From positions 1-64,000 of the forward strand of contig DATELQ010000075.1 in assembly GCA_035276475.1 (NCBI GenBank): a stretch of 64,000 bases of DNA, in the 5' to 3' direction. Positions 25,924 to 34,636 of this stretch are shown here, one piece after another (within the stretch, counting starts at the first letter, position 1; the number at the start of each line of letters is the position of its first letter). The notes below the pieces were generated by a model. It saw nothing but the letters and a program-made list of their open reading frames with translations. It had not been told where the DNA came from and searched no databases. The translations under genes and the position numbers were made by a program. The DNA comes from DATDFB01 sp035276475. Lineage in GTDB: Bacteria; Acidobacteriota; Thermoanaerobaculia; Gp7-AA8.

Positions 25924-27876
25924 TCACCGGAACAACCGCTCACGCGCGATCAACTCGCGCGTGAGCGGATTCGCATGCGCCCGCGCCGCTTCGATGCGCG
26001 CGGGCGCATCCGGCTCGTGCAGAAGCACGGCCACCTGCGCGCGCTTGAAGAGCGCCATCGCGTAGTCGGGATGCGACGGCGGCACCTTGTCGAGCGCGTC
26101 TCTCGCCTCTTCGAATCGGCGCGCCTCCAGGTACAAAACGCCGAGCTCCAACTCGTGATCGGAATGCGCTTTCTCGAACGCGTCGATGGCGACGGCGGTG
26201 TTGCCGACGCGCATGGCCAGCTCGCCGAGGTGGACGAGCTCTGAGGGCGACGGCGTGCGCAAGGAGTTGATGCGCAGCCGCAGCGCCACGGCGTCGGCGA
26301 AGCGGCCCTCCCTCTCACGCACGGCGGCGAGCCCTTCGAGCGCGGCCACGCGGTCCGGCGCCTCGGCCACGACGCCTTCGAGCAGCGGCACGGCCTTCTG
26401 CCACTGCGGGCCGCGCGCGTAGTGCAGGCCGAGGTACTGCCGCACGTCCTGCGACTGCGGCGCGATCGACTGCGCCTTCTCGTACGCCGCGATCGCATCA
26501 GCGTCGCGGCCGAGCATCGAGTAGCACGTGCCGAGGCGCAGCGCGGCGTCGAGGTTGTACGGGTCTTCCTTGAGGATGCGCACGAGCAGGGGCACGGCCC
26601 GCGCGTACTGCTCGCGCACGAAGAGCGCCGCGGCTTCGTCCTCGACGGCGAAGAGGTGGGTCATGTCGGCCGCGCGCGGCGCGTTCGGGCGCACGACCGG
26701 CTTCGCTGTCGAGGCGACGTAGCCGAGGGCGGCGAGCTTGCGGCGGTCCTCGTCGCTGACGTTCGGCGGCTCCGAGCTCGCGGCGGCGTCGAGCGATGGC
26801 ACCGGATACTCGCGCAAGGTCGCGCGCGCGCCGCGGGAGAGGTTGGCGTTCGGGCCGAGGTCGTGCGTCTCCTTCGGATCGGCGACGACGTCAAAGACCT
26901 CGACGCGGCCCGAGAGGATCGCCTTCATCCGCCCGTCGACAGCCATGACCTGCGGCTGCCATCCGTAGTCGAGGAACGGCTTCATCGCCTCGGCGGCGAC
27001 GACTTCGGTCGTTGCGGGTGGCGCTCCAATGCGCGCCCATCCCAATGCGATATCGAAAATCCGTCGCGTGCTGATCGGCGCGCTCTCAACACCCGGCTTC
27101 GTGTCCGGCCCCGCCACGAGCATCGGCACGCGCATCGTCGACTGGTACATCAGGTTCCCATGCTGCTGCTCGCCGTGATCGCCGAGGCCTTCGCCGTGAT
27201 CGCCCACGACGATCAGCGCCGCGTTCGCGCCGAAGCGCTGCTTCCACGCCGCCACGAGGCGCCCGAGCTGCTCGTCCATCGCGGCGACCTCGCCGAGGTA
27301 CGGGTTCGCGGCGAAGCGCGTGCGGTACGGCTCCGGCGGCTCGTAGGGGAAATGCGGCTCGTAGTAGTGCACCCAGAGGAACGTCGGCTGCGGCGCGTTG
27401 CCGAGGAACGCCAGCGCGCGGTCCGTCGTGTCGCGCGCGGAGCGCTCCTGGCGCGGCTCCGGCACGGCGTCGTCGTAGACGTCGAAGCCGCGCGCCAGGC
27501 CGAAGCGCCGCGCCAGCGCGAACGCCGAGACGAACGCCCCGGTGCGGTAGCCGGCCGCGTGCAGCTTCTCCGCGAGGAGCGGCTGCTTCGGCGAGAGGTA
27601 CCGCCCGTTCTCGTGCAGCCCGTGTCCCGCAGGATAGAGCCCGGTGAGCATCGACGTGTGCGACGGCAGCGTCTGCGGCACCGCGCAGTACGCGTAGTCG
27701 AACCGCCGCGCAGTCTTGGCGATGGCGTTGAACTGCGGCGCGACCTCCGGCGTCACCGCGTCGGCCCGCGTCGTATCGAGCGTGACGAGGAGAACCGAGA
27801 CGGGTGGGGGAGCGGGCGGCTCGGGCTTGCGGCAGGCGGCGAGGAGCAGAAGCGCAGCGAGGAGTCGTTTCGGCAC
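25924..27876 (-). CDS. alkaline-phosphatase-fold (sulfatase-like) lipoprotein with C-terminal TPRs
   Basis: This 650-residue protein has a lipobox (LLLLAACRK, Cys15). A sulfatase/alkaline-phosphatase-superfamily domain spans about 25-350: LLVTLDTTRADA with metal Asp34, then PQTLPSHTSMLTGLYP, and GDHGEGLGDHGE with Asp/His ligands. The position of the formylglycine Cys/Ser (CxPSR) is Thr69 and the Arg is His, so it lacks the sulfatase maturation motif and more resembles Thr-nucleophile phosphohydrolases or phosphoethanolamine transferases. Residues of about 400-640 are TPR-like repeats (RLGTCYSMLGRDADAIAAYE). Outer-membrane or periplasmic location is expected. It is divergent to spmA with a shared promoter. 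The exact substrate is unknown. Confidence 0.85.
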   Translation of the reverse strand: MPKRLLAALLLLAACRKPEPPAPPPVSVLLVTLDTTRADAVTPEVAPQFNAIAKTARRFDYAYCAVPQTLPSHTSMLTGLYPAGHGLHENGRYLSPKQPLLAEKLHAAGYRTGAFVSAFALARRFGLARGFDVYDDAVPEPRQERSARDTTDRALAFLGNAPQPTFLWVHYYEPHFPYEPPEPYRTRFAANPYLGEVAAMDEQLGRLVAAWKQRFGANAALIVVGDHGEGLGDHGEQQHGNLMYQSTMRVPMLVAGPDTKPGVESAPISTRRIFDIALGWARIGAPPATTEVVAAEAMKPFLDYGWQPQVMAVDGRMKAILSGRVEVFDVVADPKETHDLGPNANLSRGARATLREYPVPSLDAAASSEPPNVSDEDRRKLAALGYVASTAKPVVRPNAPRAADMTHLFAVEDEAAALFVREQYARAVPLLVRILKEDPYNLDAALRLGTCYSMLGRDADAIAAYEKAQSIAPQSQDVRQYLGLHYARGPQWQKAVPLLEGVVAEAPDRVAALEGLAAVREREGRFADAVALRLRINSLRTPSPSELVHLGELAMRVGNTAVAIDAFEKAHSDHELELGVLYLEARRFEEARDALDKVPPSHPDYAMALFKRAQVAVLLHEPDAPARIEAARAHANPLTRELIARERLFR

Positions 27877-27882
27877 CGCGGC

Positions 27883-27889
27883 TACAGTA
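27883..27889. promoter_or_regulatory. overlapping bidirectional -10 (TACAGTA)
   Basis: TACAGTA reads TACAGT on plus (ending 11 nt before spmA) and TACTGT on minus (ending 7 nt before the sulfatase-like gene). The two hexamers share five base pairs, making a near-symmetric divergent promoter. Confidence 0.5.
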
Positions 27890-27899
27890 GCATCGCCCC

Positions 27900-28475
27900 A
27901 TGCTGAACTACATCTGGTTCGCCCTCCTGGCCATTGCCCTCGTCGTGGCGATGTTCAACGGCACCGCCGCGCAGGTGACGAAGGCTTCGGTCGACTCCGC
28001 GAAGACCGCCGTCGAGATCTCGCTCGGCCTCATCGGCATCATGACCCTCTGGCTCGGCATCATGCGCGTGGCCGAGAAGGCGGGCCTGGTCACGCTCCTC
28101 GCGCGCGTCCTCACGCCGTTCCGCAGGCTGCTCTTCCCGGAGATCCCGCCCGACCACCCGGCCATCGGCGCGATGATCATGAACCTCGCCGCGAACATGC
28201 TCGGCCTCTCCAACGCGGCCACGCCGCTCGGCATCAAGGCCATGGAAGAGCTGCAGGAGCTGAATCCGGAGAAGGAGACGGCCTCGAACGCCATGGTGAC
28301 GTTCCTCGTCCTCAACACCGCCGGGATCCAGTTCATCCCCGCGACGATCATCGGCGTCCTCGCCGCCGCGGGATCGAAGCAGCCGACGGCGATCATCTCC
28401 ACGACCATCGTGGCCACGTTCTGCGGCGCCATCGCCGCGGTGACGACGGCGAAGATCCTCCAGAGGTTCTTCTGA
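27900..28475 (+). CDS. spmA: spore maturation protein A-like membrane protein
   Basis: This 191-residue polytopic protein has a nucleoside-recognition (Gate) domain (KASVDSAKTAVEISLGLIG; NLAANMLGLSNAATPLGIKA; VTFLVLNTAGIQFIPATI). These residues are characteristic of SpmA, which with SpmB affects spore core dehydration in Bacillus. Homologues are widespread in non-sporulating diderms, where the role is unknown and may be small-molecule transport. The stop codon overlaps the spmB start by 1 bp. The pair is divergent to the sulfatase-like gene. Confidence 0.9.
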   Translation: MLNYIWFALLAIALVVAMFNGTAAQVTKASVDSAKTAVEISLGLIGIMTLWLGIMRVAEKAGLVTLLARVLTPFRRLLFPEIPPDHPAIGAMIMNLAANMLGLSNAATPLGIKAMEELQELNPEKETASNAMVTFLVLNTAGIQFIPATIIGVLAAAGSKQPTAIISTTIVATFCGAIAAVTTAKILQRFF

Positions 28476-29014
28476 TGTTCCGCGCGACGCTCGAGGCGAT
28501 CTCGCTGTGGGCCATCCCCGTGCTGCTCGTGGCCATCCCGCTGGCGGGGATGCTGCGCGGGGTGAAGGTGTACGACACGTTCATCGACGGCGCGAAGGAA
28601 GGCTTCAACGTGGCCGTGCGGATCATCCCCTTCCTCGTCGGGATCCTCGTCGCCATCGGCATGTTCCGCGCCTCGGGGGCCATGGACATGCTCACGAACG
28701 CGCTCGCGCCGATCGCCGCGCGCACGCGCTTCCCCGCCGACCTCATCCCGCTCGTCGTCCTGCGCACCCTCTCCGGCAGCGGCTCCCTGGCGCTGGCGAC
28801 CGACATCATCAAGAAGTTCGGCCCCGACTCCGTGATGGCCCGAACCGCGGCGACGCTCTACGGCAGCTCCGAGACGCTCTTCTACGTCCTCGCCGTCTAC
28901 TTCGGCGCCGTCGGAGTGAAGCGCACGCGCCACGTGATCCCCTCGGCGCTCGTAGGGGACATCGTCGCCGCGATCGTGGCGGCGAGCGTCTGCACGTGGA
29001 TGTTCACGCCGTGA
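28475..29014 (+). CDS. spmB: spore maturation protein B-like membrane protein
   Basis: This 179-residue membrane protein has several hydrophobic segments and SpmB-type motifs (YDTFIDGAKEGFNVAVRIIP; LVVLRTLSGSGSLALATDII; GSSETLFYVLAVYFGAVGVK). It is the second half of the SpmA/SpmB nucleoside-recognition pair, which is sometimes fused in one protein. The ATG at 28475 shares its A with the spmA stop (TGATG). Its stop abuts the stop of the next convergent gene. Confidence 0.9.
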   Translation: MFRATLEAISLWAIPVLLVAIPLAGMLRGVKVYDTFIDGAKEGFNVAVRIIPFLVGILVAIGMFRASGAMDMLTNALAPIAARTRFPADLIPLVVLRTLSGSGSLALATDIIKKFGPDSVMARTAATLYGSSETLFYVLAVYFGAVGVKRTRHVIPSALVGDIVAAIVAASVCTWMFTP

Positions 29015-29515
29015 TCACTTCCGTTCGTAAAACAGCCGGTCGAACGTCTGGCCCCCAAACGTGAAGTACACGCTCGTCACGCCGAGGCCGAACGTCGTGC
29101 GGTCGGACGTGATCTCCCGCGGCGTTTTTCCCTCCATCCTCCGCTGGTTGATGAAGATCCCTTCCAGCGGTTCCGTCGTGCCGTCGGCGAAGCGCTTCGT
29201 CGCGGTCAGGTGCGAGCCGTCGACGCGGCCGTCGCGCAGCTCGAACGTGCGGCCGTCCTCGGCGCCGCGGCCGGTCACCGCTCCGTTCGCGTGCACGTCG
29301 AGCGTCAGCGTCCGTCCGACGCCGTTGGCCTCGTAGCTGCCGGAGCGGCTCGGCGCGAGCTCGCTGTGCACGTTGACGTAGACCTGCATCGTCACGCCGC
29401 GATGGGTCTTCGACTTCTCCTTCACCTTGTTGAACCGCGCTAGCATTTCGTCGACCGTCAGCGCGTACGAGGAGACTGCCGTCAGGACAGAAAGGGCGAG
29501 CAGGAGTTTTCTCAT
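29015..29515 (-). CDS. secreted protein of unknown function
   Basis: This 166-residue protein has a signal peptide (MRKLLLALSVLTAVSSYA, cleaved near 18). The mature part is beta-rich with short turns (GVTMQVYVNVHSELAPSRSG, AEDGRTFELRDGRVDGSHLT). The opening TVDEMLARFNKVKEK is reminiscent of LolA/LolB-like periplasmic lipoprotein carriers, but the rest does not give a clear match. The ATG overlaps the permease stop by 4 bp, so it is the last gene of the lysA-led operon. The likely site of action is the periplasm. Confidence 0.7.
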   Translation of the reverse strand: MRKLLLALSVLTAVSSYALTVDEMLARFNKVKEKSKTHRGVTMQVYVNVHSELAPSRSGSYEANGVGRTLTLDVHANGAVTGRGAEDGRTFELRDGRVDGSHLTATKRFADGTTEPLEGIFINQRRMEGKTPREITSDRTTFGLGVTSVYFTFGGQTFDRLFYERK

Positions 29516-30798
29516 GCCCGGTTAGACGGGATACGTGTACGGCGGTTAGTGAGCGATGCGAACCAGATGATCGCGCCGACGAACAGCGCGATCGCGGCGG
29601 CCATCGCGTTCAGTCGATTCAGCGTGAGCACGAACGTCAGCGACACCGCGCAGCCGAGAATCGCCAGCGCGATCGCCTTCGCCGTCCGGCCGCCGAGGAA
29701 CGGCAGCGACGCGCAGCCGGCGAGATAGGTGGTGAGGCGCGCCACGGTCGAGAGCAGCGCCAGCTGCGCGAACGAGCCCGCCACCGCCGCGGCCGCTGCG
29801 ACTGTCACGTGAATCAAAATCGCCACGATCGGCGTGCGGAAGCGCGGGTGCACGTAGCTCACCGGACCCATGCGCCGGTCGAGCGACAGCGCGTAAAGCA
29901 TGCGCGAGCCTTCCAGCACCGTCCCCGAATTCGTCCCCGCCATCGACAGCAGTGCCCCCAGAGTCACGATGATCGCGCCGATCGGGCCGACGATCTCTGC
30001 GGCCGCCGAGGCGATCGGCGTCTTCGTCGTGGAGAGATCGGGGATCGACGCCATCGCCCCGAGCTGCGCCAGCACGTAGATCGCCGCGATCGCCAGCGTC
30101 CCCACCAGCAGCGCGCGCGGCAGATCGCGCCGCGGGTTCTTGTACTCGCCCGCGGGGACGCCGAGGTTCTCGAATCCGGCGTAGGCGAAGAGCATGAAGA
30201 GCGCGGCGGCGTTCCAGTCGGTGCCGGGGCCGGGGAGGTGCAGAGACGACGGGATCGGGTTGTGTTTGAACGCGACGAGCGCAATCACGATGAAAAAGAC
30301 GAGCGGAATGACCTTGCCGAGGGTGAAGACGTAGATCGACGCCGCGCCGTAGCGGACGCCGACGATGTGGATCACCGCGAGAAGCGCGATCGAGCCGACG
30401 AGAATCGCGGCGCGCGCGACGCCGGTGCCGAGGCCGGGATAGAAGAGCGCGAGCGAGAGCACGAAGCCGTTCGACAGCGACGCCAGCGACGTCAGGCGCG
30501 CGATCCAGTTCATCCACCCCGTCTCGAAGCCGACGAAGTCGCCGAACGCCGTCCGCGCGTAGAGGTACGCGCCCCCCGGTTCGCTGAAGTGGCTGGCCGC
30601 CTCGGCGAAGCAGAGGACGAGGATGAATACCGGGACCGCGAAGAGCAGCGGCGCCCACAACGAGAAGGGCCCGAGGAGCTTGTACGACTCCGTCGGCAAC
30701 AGAAACACGCCGCTGCCGACGACCGCGTTGATGCACATCGCCACGAGGCCCCAAAACCCGACCGCGCGGACGAGCCGCTCACTGCTTTCTGTAGCCAT
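29512..30798 (-). CDS. APC-family amino-acid permease
   Basis: This 428-residue inner-membrane transporter has about 12 hydrophobic segments. TM1 contains the unwound GSGVFLLP motif and TM6 contains LFMLFAYAGFENLGVPAGE, both APC-superfamily substrate-binding regions. Its beginning overlaps the amidohydrolase gene's end by 20 bp and its end overlaps the secreted-protein gene by 4 bp. In an operon with lysA and a D-aminoacylase-like hydrolase it probably moves amino acids derived from peptides or peptidoglycan. Substrate and direction cannot be read from sequence. Confidence 0.88.
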   Translation of the reverse strand: MATESSERLVRAVGFWGLVAMCINAVVGSGVFLLPTESYKLLGPFSLWAPLLFAVPVFILVLCFAEAASHFSEPGGAYLYARTAFGDFVGFETGWMNWIARLTSLASLSNGFVLSLALFYPGLGTGVARAAILVGSIALLAVIHIVGVRYGAASIYVFTLGKVIPLVFFIVIALVAFKHNPIPSSLHLPGPGTDWNAAALFMLFAYAGFENLGVPAGEYKNPRRDLPRALLVGTLAIAAIYVLAQLGAMASIPDLSTTKTPIASAAAEIVGPIGAIIVTLGALLSMAGTNSGTVLEGSRMLYALSLDRRMGPVSYVHPRFRTPIVAILIHVTVAAAAAVAGSFAQLALLSTVARLTTYLAGCASLPFLGGRTAKAIALAILGCAVSLTFVLTLNRLNAMAAAIALFVGAIIWFASLTNRRTRIPSNRA

Positions 30799-32425
30799 TG
30801 CCCCTCAACACATGCCCCGGCAGCGCGTTCGTCATCGCCCCATCGCGCAATACGGGCACGCCGTTCACGATCACATCCAGAACGCCCTCGGAAAAATGAT
30901 GCGGATCATCGTACGTGGCCACGTCGCGGATCGCCGCCGGATCGAACACGACCACGTCGGCCTTCATCCCCGGCCGCAGGATCCCGCGGTCGCGCAGGTT
31001 CGCGCGGTCGGCCGCCTGCGACGTCACCTTCCGCACCGCCTCCTCGAGCGAGAAGAGGTGCTCGTCGCGCACGTAGTGCCCGAGGACGCGCGGGAACGTG
31101 CCGTACGCGCGGGGGTGCACGGCCACGCCGGCGGCGCGCGACTGCGGGGTCGGCGCCCCCGAGTCGGCGCCGACCGAGACCCACGGCTGCCGCAGCGCGG
31201 TCTGCACGTCGGCCTCGTTCATGGAGAAGAAGATGACGCTCGGCGATCCCGTCGTCTCGCTGAAGAGCCGGATCAGCGCCTCCTCAGGCGTCGTGTTCAT
31301 CATGGCCGCGATCTCTTCGATGAAGTGCTTGTCGTACTGCGCGAGCTCGGGCTTGCCGACGCGCGCGACGTAGATGCCGCGCTCGCGCCGCTTCTCCACC
31401 TGTTTCTTCAGCGCCTCGACGATCCTCGGACGTTGTGCAGGATCCTGCAACCGCTTCTGCATCTCCTTGTAGCCGCCTTCCATGGCCCAGTCGGGGATGA
31501 GCGTGGAGAGCGAGGTCGACGAGGCGATGTAGGGGTAGACGTTGGCGGCGACGTCGAGCCCCTCGGCGCGCGCCGCAGCAATGCGCTCGACGACGTGCGG
31601 CATCTTGCCCCAGTTCGCCGCGCCGCCGACTTTGAGGTGCCAGACGTTGACCGGGATCTTCGCCTCGCGCCCGATGCGGAAGGCCTCGTCGAGCGCAGTA
31701 TCGATGTGGTCGCCCTCGTCGCGGATGTGGCTGAAGTAGACGCCGCCGTACTTCGCCGCGACTTTGGCGAGGTCGACGATCTCCTCGGTTGTCGAGTACA
31801 TCGCCGGCAGGTAGATGAGCGACGTGGAGAGGCCGATGGCCCCTTCGCGCATGGCCTGGTCGACGATGCGCTCCATCTCGCGCATCTCGTCCGCGGTCGG
31901 CGCGCGGTTGACGTCGCCGATGACCATCTCCCGCGGGTTCGATGCGCCGACGAAGAACGCAAAGTTGATAGCGGTGCCGTTTTTCTCGACGACGCTGAAG
32001 TACTCGCCGAGGGTGCGCCACGGCGGCGGCGGCTCGTTCGCCGGCGCGTCGTTGTCCTTGACGCGCGGCGACACCGGGCCGGGCGAGTGCCCTTCGCCGG
32101 TGACCTCGGTGGTGACGCCCTGGCGCACCTTTGCCTCGACGTGGGGGTCGCGCAGCACGGAGTACTGCGACTGCCCGAGGAGGTCGATGAAGCCGGGGGC
32201 GACGATGTTGTCGTGCGCGTCGAGCGTCGTCGTCGCCGCAGTCGCGGAGAGATCGCCGAGGGAGACGATCGTGTCGCCGCGGATGCCGACGTCGCCGCGG
32301 TACCACGGCGCGCCGGTGCCGTCGACGATGCGCGCGTTGGTGATCTTCAAATCGAGCGTCATCGGTTTCGGGGTCGTCGCGCAGGCGGCGCCGAGGAGCG
32401 CCGCTGCGATTGCGAGTCGTTTCAT
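30779..32425 (-). CDS. amidohydrolase lipoprotein, N-acyl-D-amino-acid deacylase family
   Basis: This 548-residue protein has a lipobox (ALLGAACA, Cys15) and the D-aminoacylase layout: a beta-sandwich start (LKITNARIVDGTGAPWYRGD), a TIM-barrel body with YFSHIRDEGD and NVWHLKVGG, and a C-terminal GMKADVVVFDP. The usual metal ligands HxH after GFID are replaced by LLGQSQ, and the Cys of GNCG is replaced by GEGH. It therefore belongs to a divergent lipoprotein subfamily and may have an altered metal site. The ATG overlaps the lysA stop by 4 bp. A role in D-amino-acid or acyl-amino-acid salvage is inferred from its permease and lysA neighbours. Confidence 0.85.
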   Translation of the reverse strand: MKRLAIAAALLGAACATTPKPMTLDLKITNARIVDGTGAPWYRGDVGIRGDTIVSLGDLSATAATTTLDAHDNIVAPGFIDLLGQSQYSVLRDPHVEAKVRQGVTTEVTGEGHSPGPVSPRVKDNDAPANEPPPPWRTLGEYFSVVEKNGTAINFAFFVGASNPREMVIGDVNRAPTADEMREMERIVDQAMREGAIGLSTSLIYLPAMYSTTEEIVDLAKVAAKYGGVYFSHIRDEGDHIDTALDEAFRIGREAKIPVNVWHLKVGGAANWGKMPHVVERIAAARAEGLDVAANVYPYIASSTSLSTLIPDWAMEGGYKEMQKRLQDPAQRPRIVEALKKQVEKRRERGIYVARVGKPELAQYDKHFIEEIAAMMNTTPEEALIRLFSETTGSPSVIFFSMNEADVQTALRQPWVSVGADSGAPTPQSRAAGVAVHPRAYGTFPRVLGHYVRDEHLFSLEEAVRKVTSQAADRANLRDRGILRPGMKADVVVFDPAAIRDVATYDDPHHFSEGVLDVIVNGVPVLRDGAMTNALPGHVLRGNGYRKQ

Positions 32426-33657
32426 CGCATGCCTCTGATCAAGTCTGCCATCTCCTGCCGCTCGCGAATCACGCGCGCTTCGCCGTCGTCCACCATGATC
32501 TCCGGCAGCAACAGCCGCGCGTTGTAGTGCGATCCCATCGAGAACCCGTATGCGCCGGCGTCGCAGAAGGCGATCACGTCGCCGACCTGCGTCGCGTCCA
32601 TCCGCCGCGGGACGAGCGTGCCGCTGGCGTCGCGCGTGAAGACGTCACCCGACTCGCAGAGGTTGCCGGCCACGACGAGCTCCTCGGGCGGCGCGTCGCG
32701 CTTCGTCGCGTTCACGATGTGGTGGTACGCGCCGTACTTCGACGGGCGGACGAGGTGGTTGAAGCCGGTGTCGCAGCCGATCCAGAACGTCCCGGCGCTG
32801 AGGCGCTTCGCCGTCACGCGCGCGAGCAGCGTCCCCGAGGCGGCGACGACGTAGCGGCCGGGCTCGAGAATCGCCGTGAGGTCCCGGGCGCGCAGCAGGC
32901 GCTCGGCCATCTCCGTGAGCTCGTGGCCGTACTCGTCGATCGGGAACTCTTTTTCCTCCGGGCGGTATGGGACGGAGATCCCGCCGCCGAAGTTCAGCCA
33001 GCGGAGGTTGCCGAACGTGGTCGAGAGCTCGAGGAGCCGGCGCGCCGACTCGAGGAGCGGCGCGAGGGTGTCGACGCCGGAGCCGATGTGCGCGTGCAGC
33101 CCGACGACTTTGCGGCCGCTGTCCTCGAGGACCTTGCGCGCCTCCAAGATCTCGGCGAGGTCGATGCCGAACTTCACGCCGCCGCCGGCGGTGACGACGT
33201 CGACGTGGTGACCGGCGCCGACGTCCGGATTGACGCGCAAGGCGATCGGATTCGGCAATCCGAGGGCGAGGATGCGGTCGACCTCGGACATGGAATTGAG
33301 GTTGATGACGATGCGCGCGTCGTCGATGGCGCGAAGGTCTTCATCGCTCACGTTCGAGCAGGTGAACCAGATCTCCTCGGATGCGAAGCCGGCGTGCTTG
33401 GCCAGAAAGATCTCGCCGGGCGAGACCGCGTCGGCGCCGAAGCCGTGCTGGTGGACGAGGCGCAGGATCGAGAGGTTCGAGTTCGCCTTCATCGCGTAGA
33501 ACGGCTGGAAGGGGAGCCGCGCGAAGGCGCGCTTCACGCGCTCGGCCTGCCGCCGGAGCACCGCGGCGTCGTAGACGTAGAGCGGCGTGCCGAAGCGGCG
33601 GGCGAGATCAAGCGCGGAGATGTTGGCGATGTGCAGGACGCCGTCGGCGTAGTGCAT
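32422..33657 (-). CDS. lysA: diaminopimelate decarboxylase
   Basis: LysA decarboxylates meso-diaminopimelate to L-lysine with pyridoxal phosphate. The 411 residues match the family. PLP-binding Lys57 lies in FYAMKANSN. Further motifs are HIGSGVD, FGGGISVPY, EPGRYVV and CESGDVF (active-site Cys at the dimer interface). The ATG at 33657 gives MHYADGVLHI. A perfect TATAAT ends 10 nt upstream, overlapping the stop of the previous gene. It leads the run lysA > amidohydrolase > permease > secreted protein, all with overlapping ends. Confidence 0.97.
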   Translation of the reverse strand: MHYADGVLHIANISALDLARRFGTPLYVYDAAVLRRQAERVKRAFARLPFQPFYAMKANSNLSILRLVHQHGFGADAVSPGEIFLAKHAGFASEEIWFTCSNVSDEDLRAIDDARIVINLNSMSEVDRILALGLPNPIALRVNPDVGAGHHVDVVTAGGGVKFGIDLAEILEARKVLEDSGRKVVGLHAHIGSGVDTLAPLLESARRLLELSTTFGNLRWLNFGGGISVPYRPEEKEFPIDEYGHELTEMAERLLRARDLTAILEPGRYVVAASGTLLARVTAKRLSAGTFWIGCDTGFNHLVRPSKYGAYHHIVNATKRDAPPEELVVAGNLCESGDVFTRDASGTLVPRRMDATQVGDVIAFCDAGAYGFSMGSHYNARLLLPEIMVDDGEARVIRERQEMADLIRGMR

Positions 33658-33667
33658 GAAGGGGCGG

Positions 33668-33673
33668 ATTATA
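33668..33673 (-). promoter_or_regulatory. consensus -10 (TATAAT) for lysA operon
   Basis: TATAAT on the minus strand is followed by CCGCCCC and the lysA ATG, 10 nt after the hexamer. It overlaps the stop codon of the upstream gene. This is one of the best matches in the window. Confidence 0.6.
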
Positions 33674-34580
33674 GAGGCGCGCGCCGCAAGACCACGAAAT
33701 CCGTGGCGTTGTTGCCGATCATCAGGTTCTTCCAGAAGTCGAGGTCGTACTTGTCGAGGATCCAGATGCTCTCCGGGACGTTCACCTTTTCGCCCTGGAT
33801 GTGCACCTTCGTCCCCGCCGTGGTGATCGTGACTTCCTCTTCCACCTTGTCGCCCTTCGACGTGGTGATGTGGAACGTGCCGCGAAAGGCGCGCGGGCTG
33901 ATGCGCTCGTCGATGGAGAGGGTGCCGCTGGCGGTGGTGCAGCCGAGCCCGAGCCAGCGCTCGATTTTCCACTCGCCCGACATCGCCTTCAGAAACTCCT
34001 CGGCGAAGCGATCGTCCGAAATCCGCTCGGCGCCTTCGGCCTCGGTGCGCGCGTACTGGACGCGGAGCGGCACGTCGAACGAGATTTCGAACGTCCGGAC
34101 GTCCGTCACGTCCTCGTTCTTGACCGCGATCTTTCCCTTGAGCCGGCGGTCGCCCTGGACCTCCGTGCGCGAATCCGTCGTGCCGACGGCGTGCAGGGCG
34201 CCCGATTCGAGGAGGAAGAGCGGCTCCCATTTGTTGCCCGCGCCGTCGATGAGGAGGCGGATGCCGCGGATCTTCTCGGAGCCGTGATAGTCGTCGCGGA
34301 GGATGGCGGCGAGCGTGGCCTCGGGCAACGCCGTATTGGTGGCGATCAGCTCGACGATGCCGCAGGAGAGCTCGCCGGGGTCGTCGACGCCCAGAACTTT
34401 GGCGTCGGCGGGCCAGGCCTCGCGCTTCCGCGCGTAGATGTGGGTGAGGGGGTACTTCTTCCCGTTGATGGTAAGCACGCCCGTGACTGTGCCGTCGCTG
34501 GGAACGCCGGCCGCGTGAAGGGGGAGGGGGAGAGTCAGGACCGCGAACAACAACCCGGTGACGAGGCGTGTGAAACCCAT
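33669..34580 (-). CDS. secreted beta-rich protein of unknown function
   Basis: This 303-residue protein has a signal peptide (MGFTRLVTGLLFAVLTLPLP, cleaved near LHAAG). The mature protein is beta-rich (GTVTGVLTINGKKYPLTHIY; FRGTFHITTSKGDKVEEEVT) and contains a tryptophan-rich WKIERWLGLGC segment near residue 210. The repeated theme of a modified side (LTINGKKY) and a GTFH/ITT strand suggests a duplicated small domain. GGAGGAG precedes the ATG at good spacing. No family is recognised. Periplasmic location is likely. Confidence 0.75.
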   Translation of the reverse strand: MGFTRLVTGLLFAVLTLPLPLHAAGVPSDGTVTGVLTINGKKYPLTHIYARKREAWPADAKVLGVDDPGELSCGIVELIATNTALPEATLAAILRDDYHGSEKIRGIRLLIDGAGNKWEPLFLLESGALHAVGTTDSRTEVQGDRRLKGKIAVKNEDVTDVRTFEISFDVPLRVQYARTEAEGAERISDDRFAEEFLKAMSGEWKIERWLGLGCTTASGTLSIDERISPRAFRGTFHITTSKGDKVEEEVTITTAGTKVHIQGEKVNVPESIWILDKYDLDFWKNLMIGNNATDFVVLRRAPL

Positions 34581-34636
34581 ACGGCAACTCCTCCGATGGA
34601 TTTTGACACGCCACTCCCGAAATACGACACCGGGTA

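Noticed and set aside
22965..25943. 992-codon open frame antisense to the TonB receptor
   Set aside because: Arg/Val/Asp/Ala-rich with no motifs, signal or domain order. The sense strand encodes a clear receptor, and high GC keeps antisense frames open.
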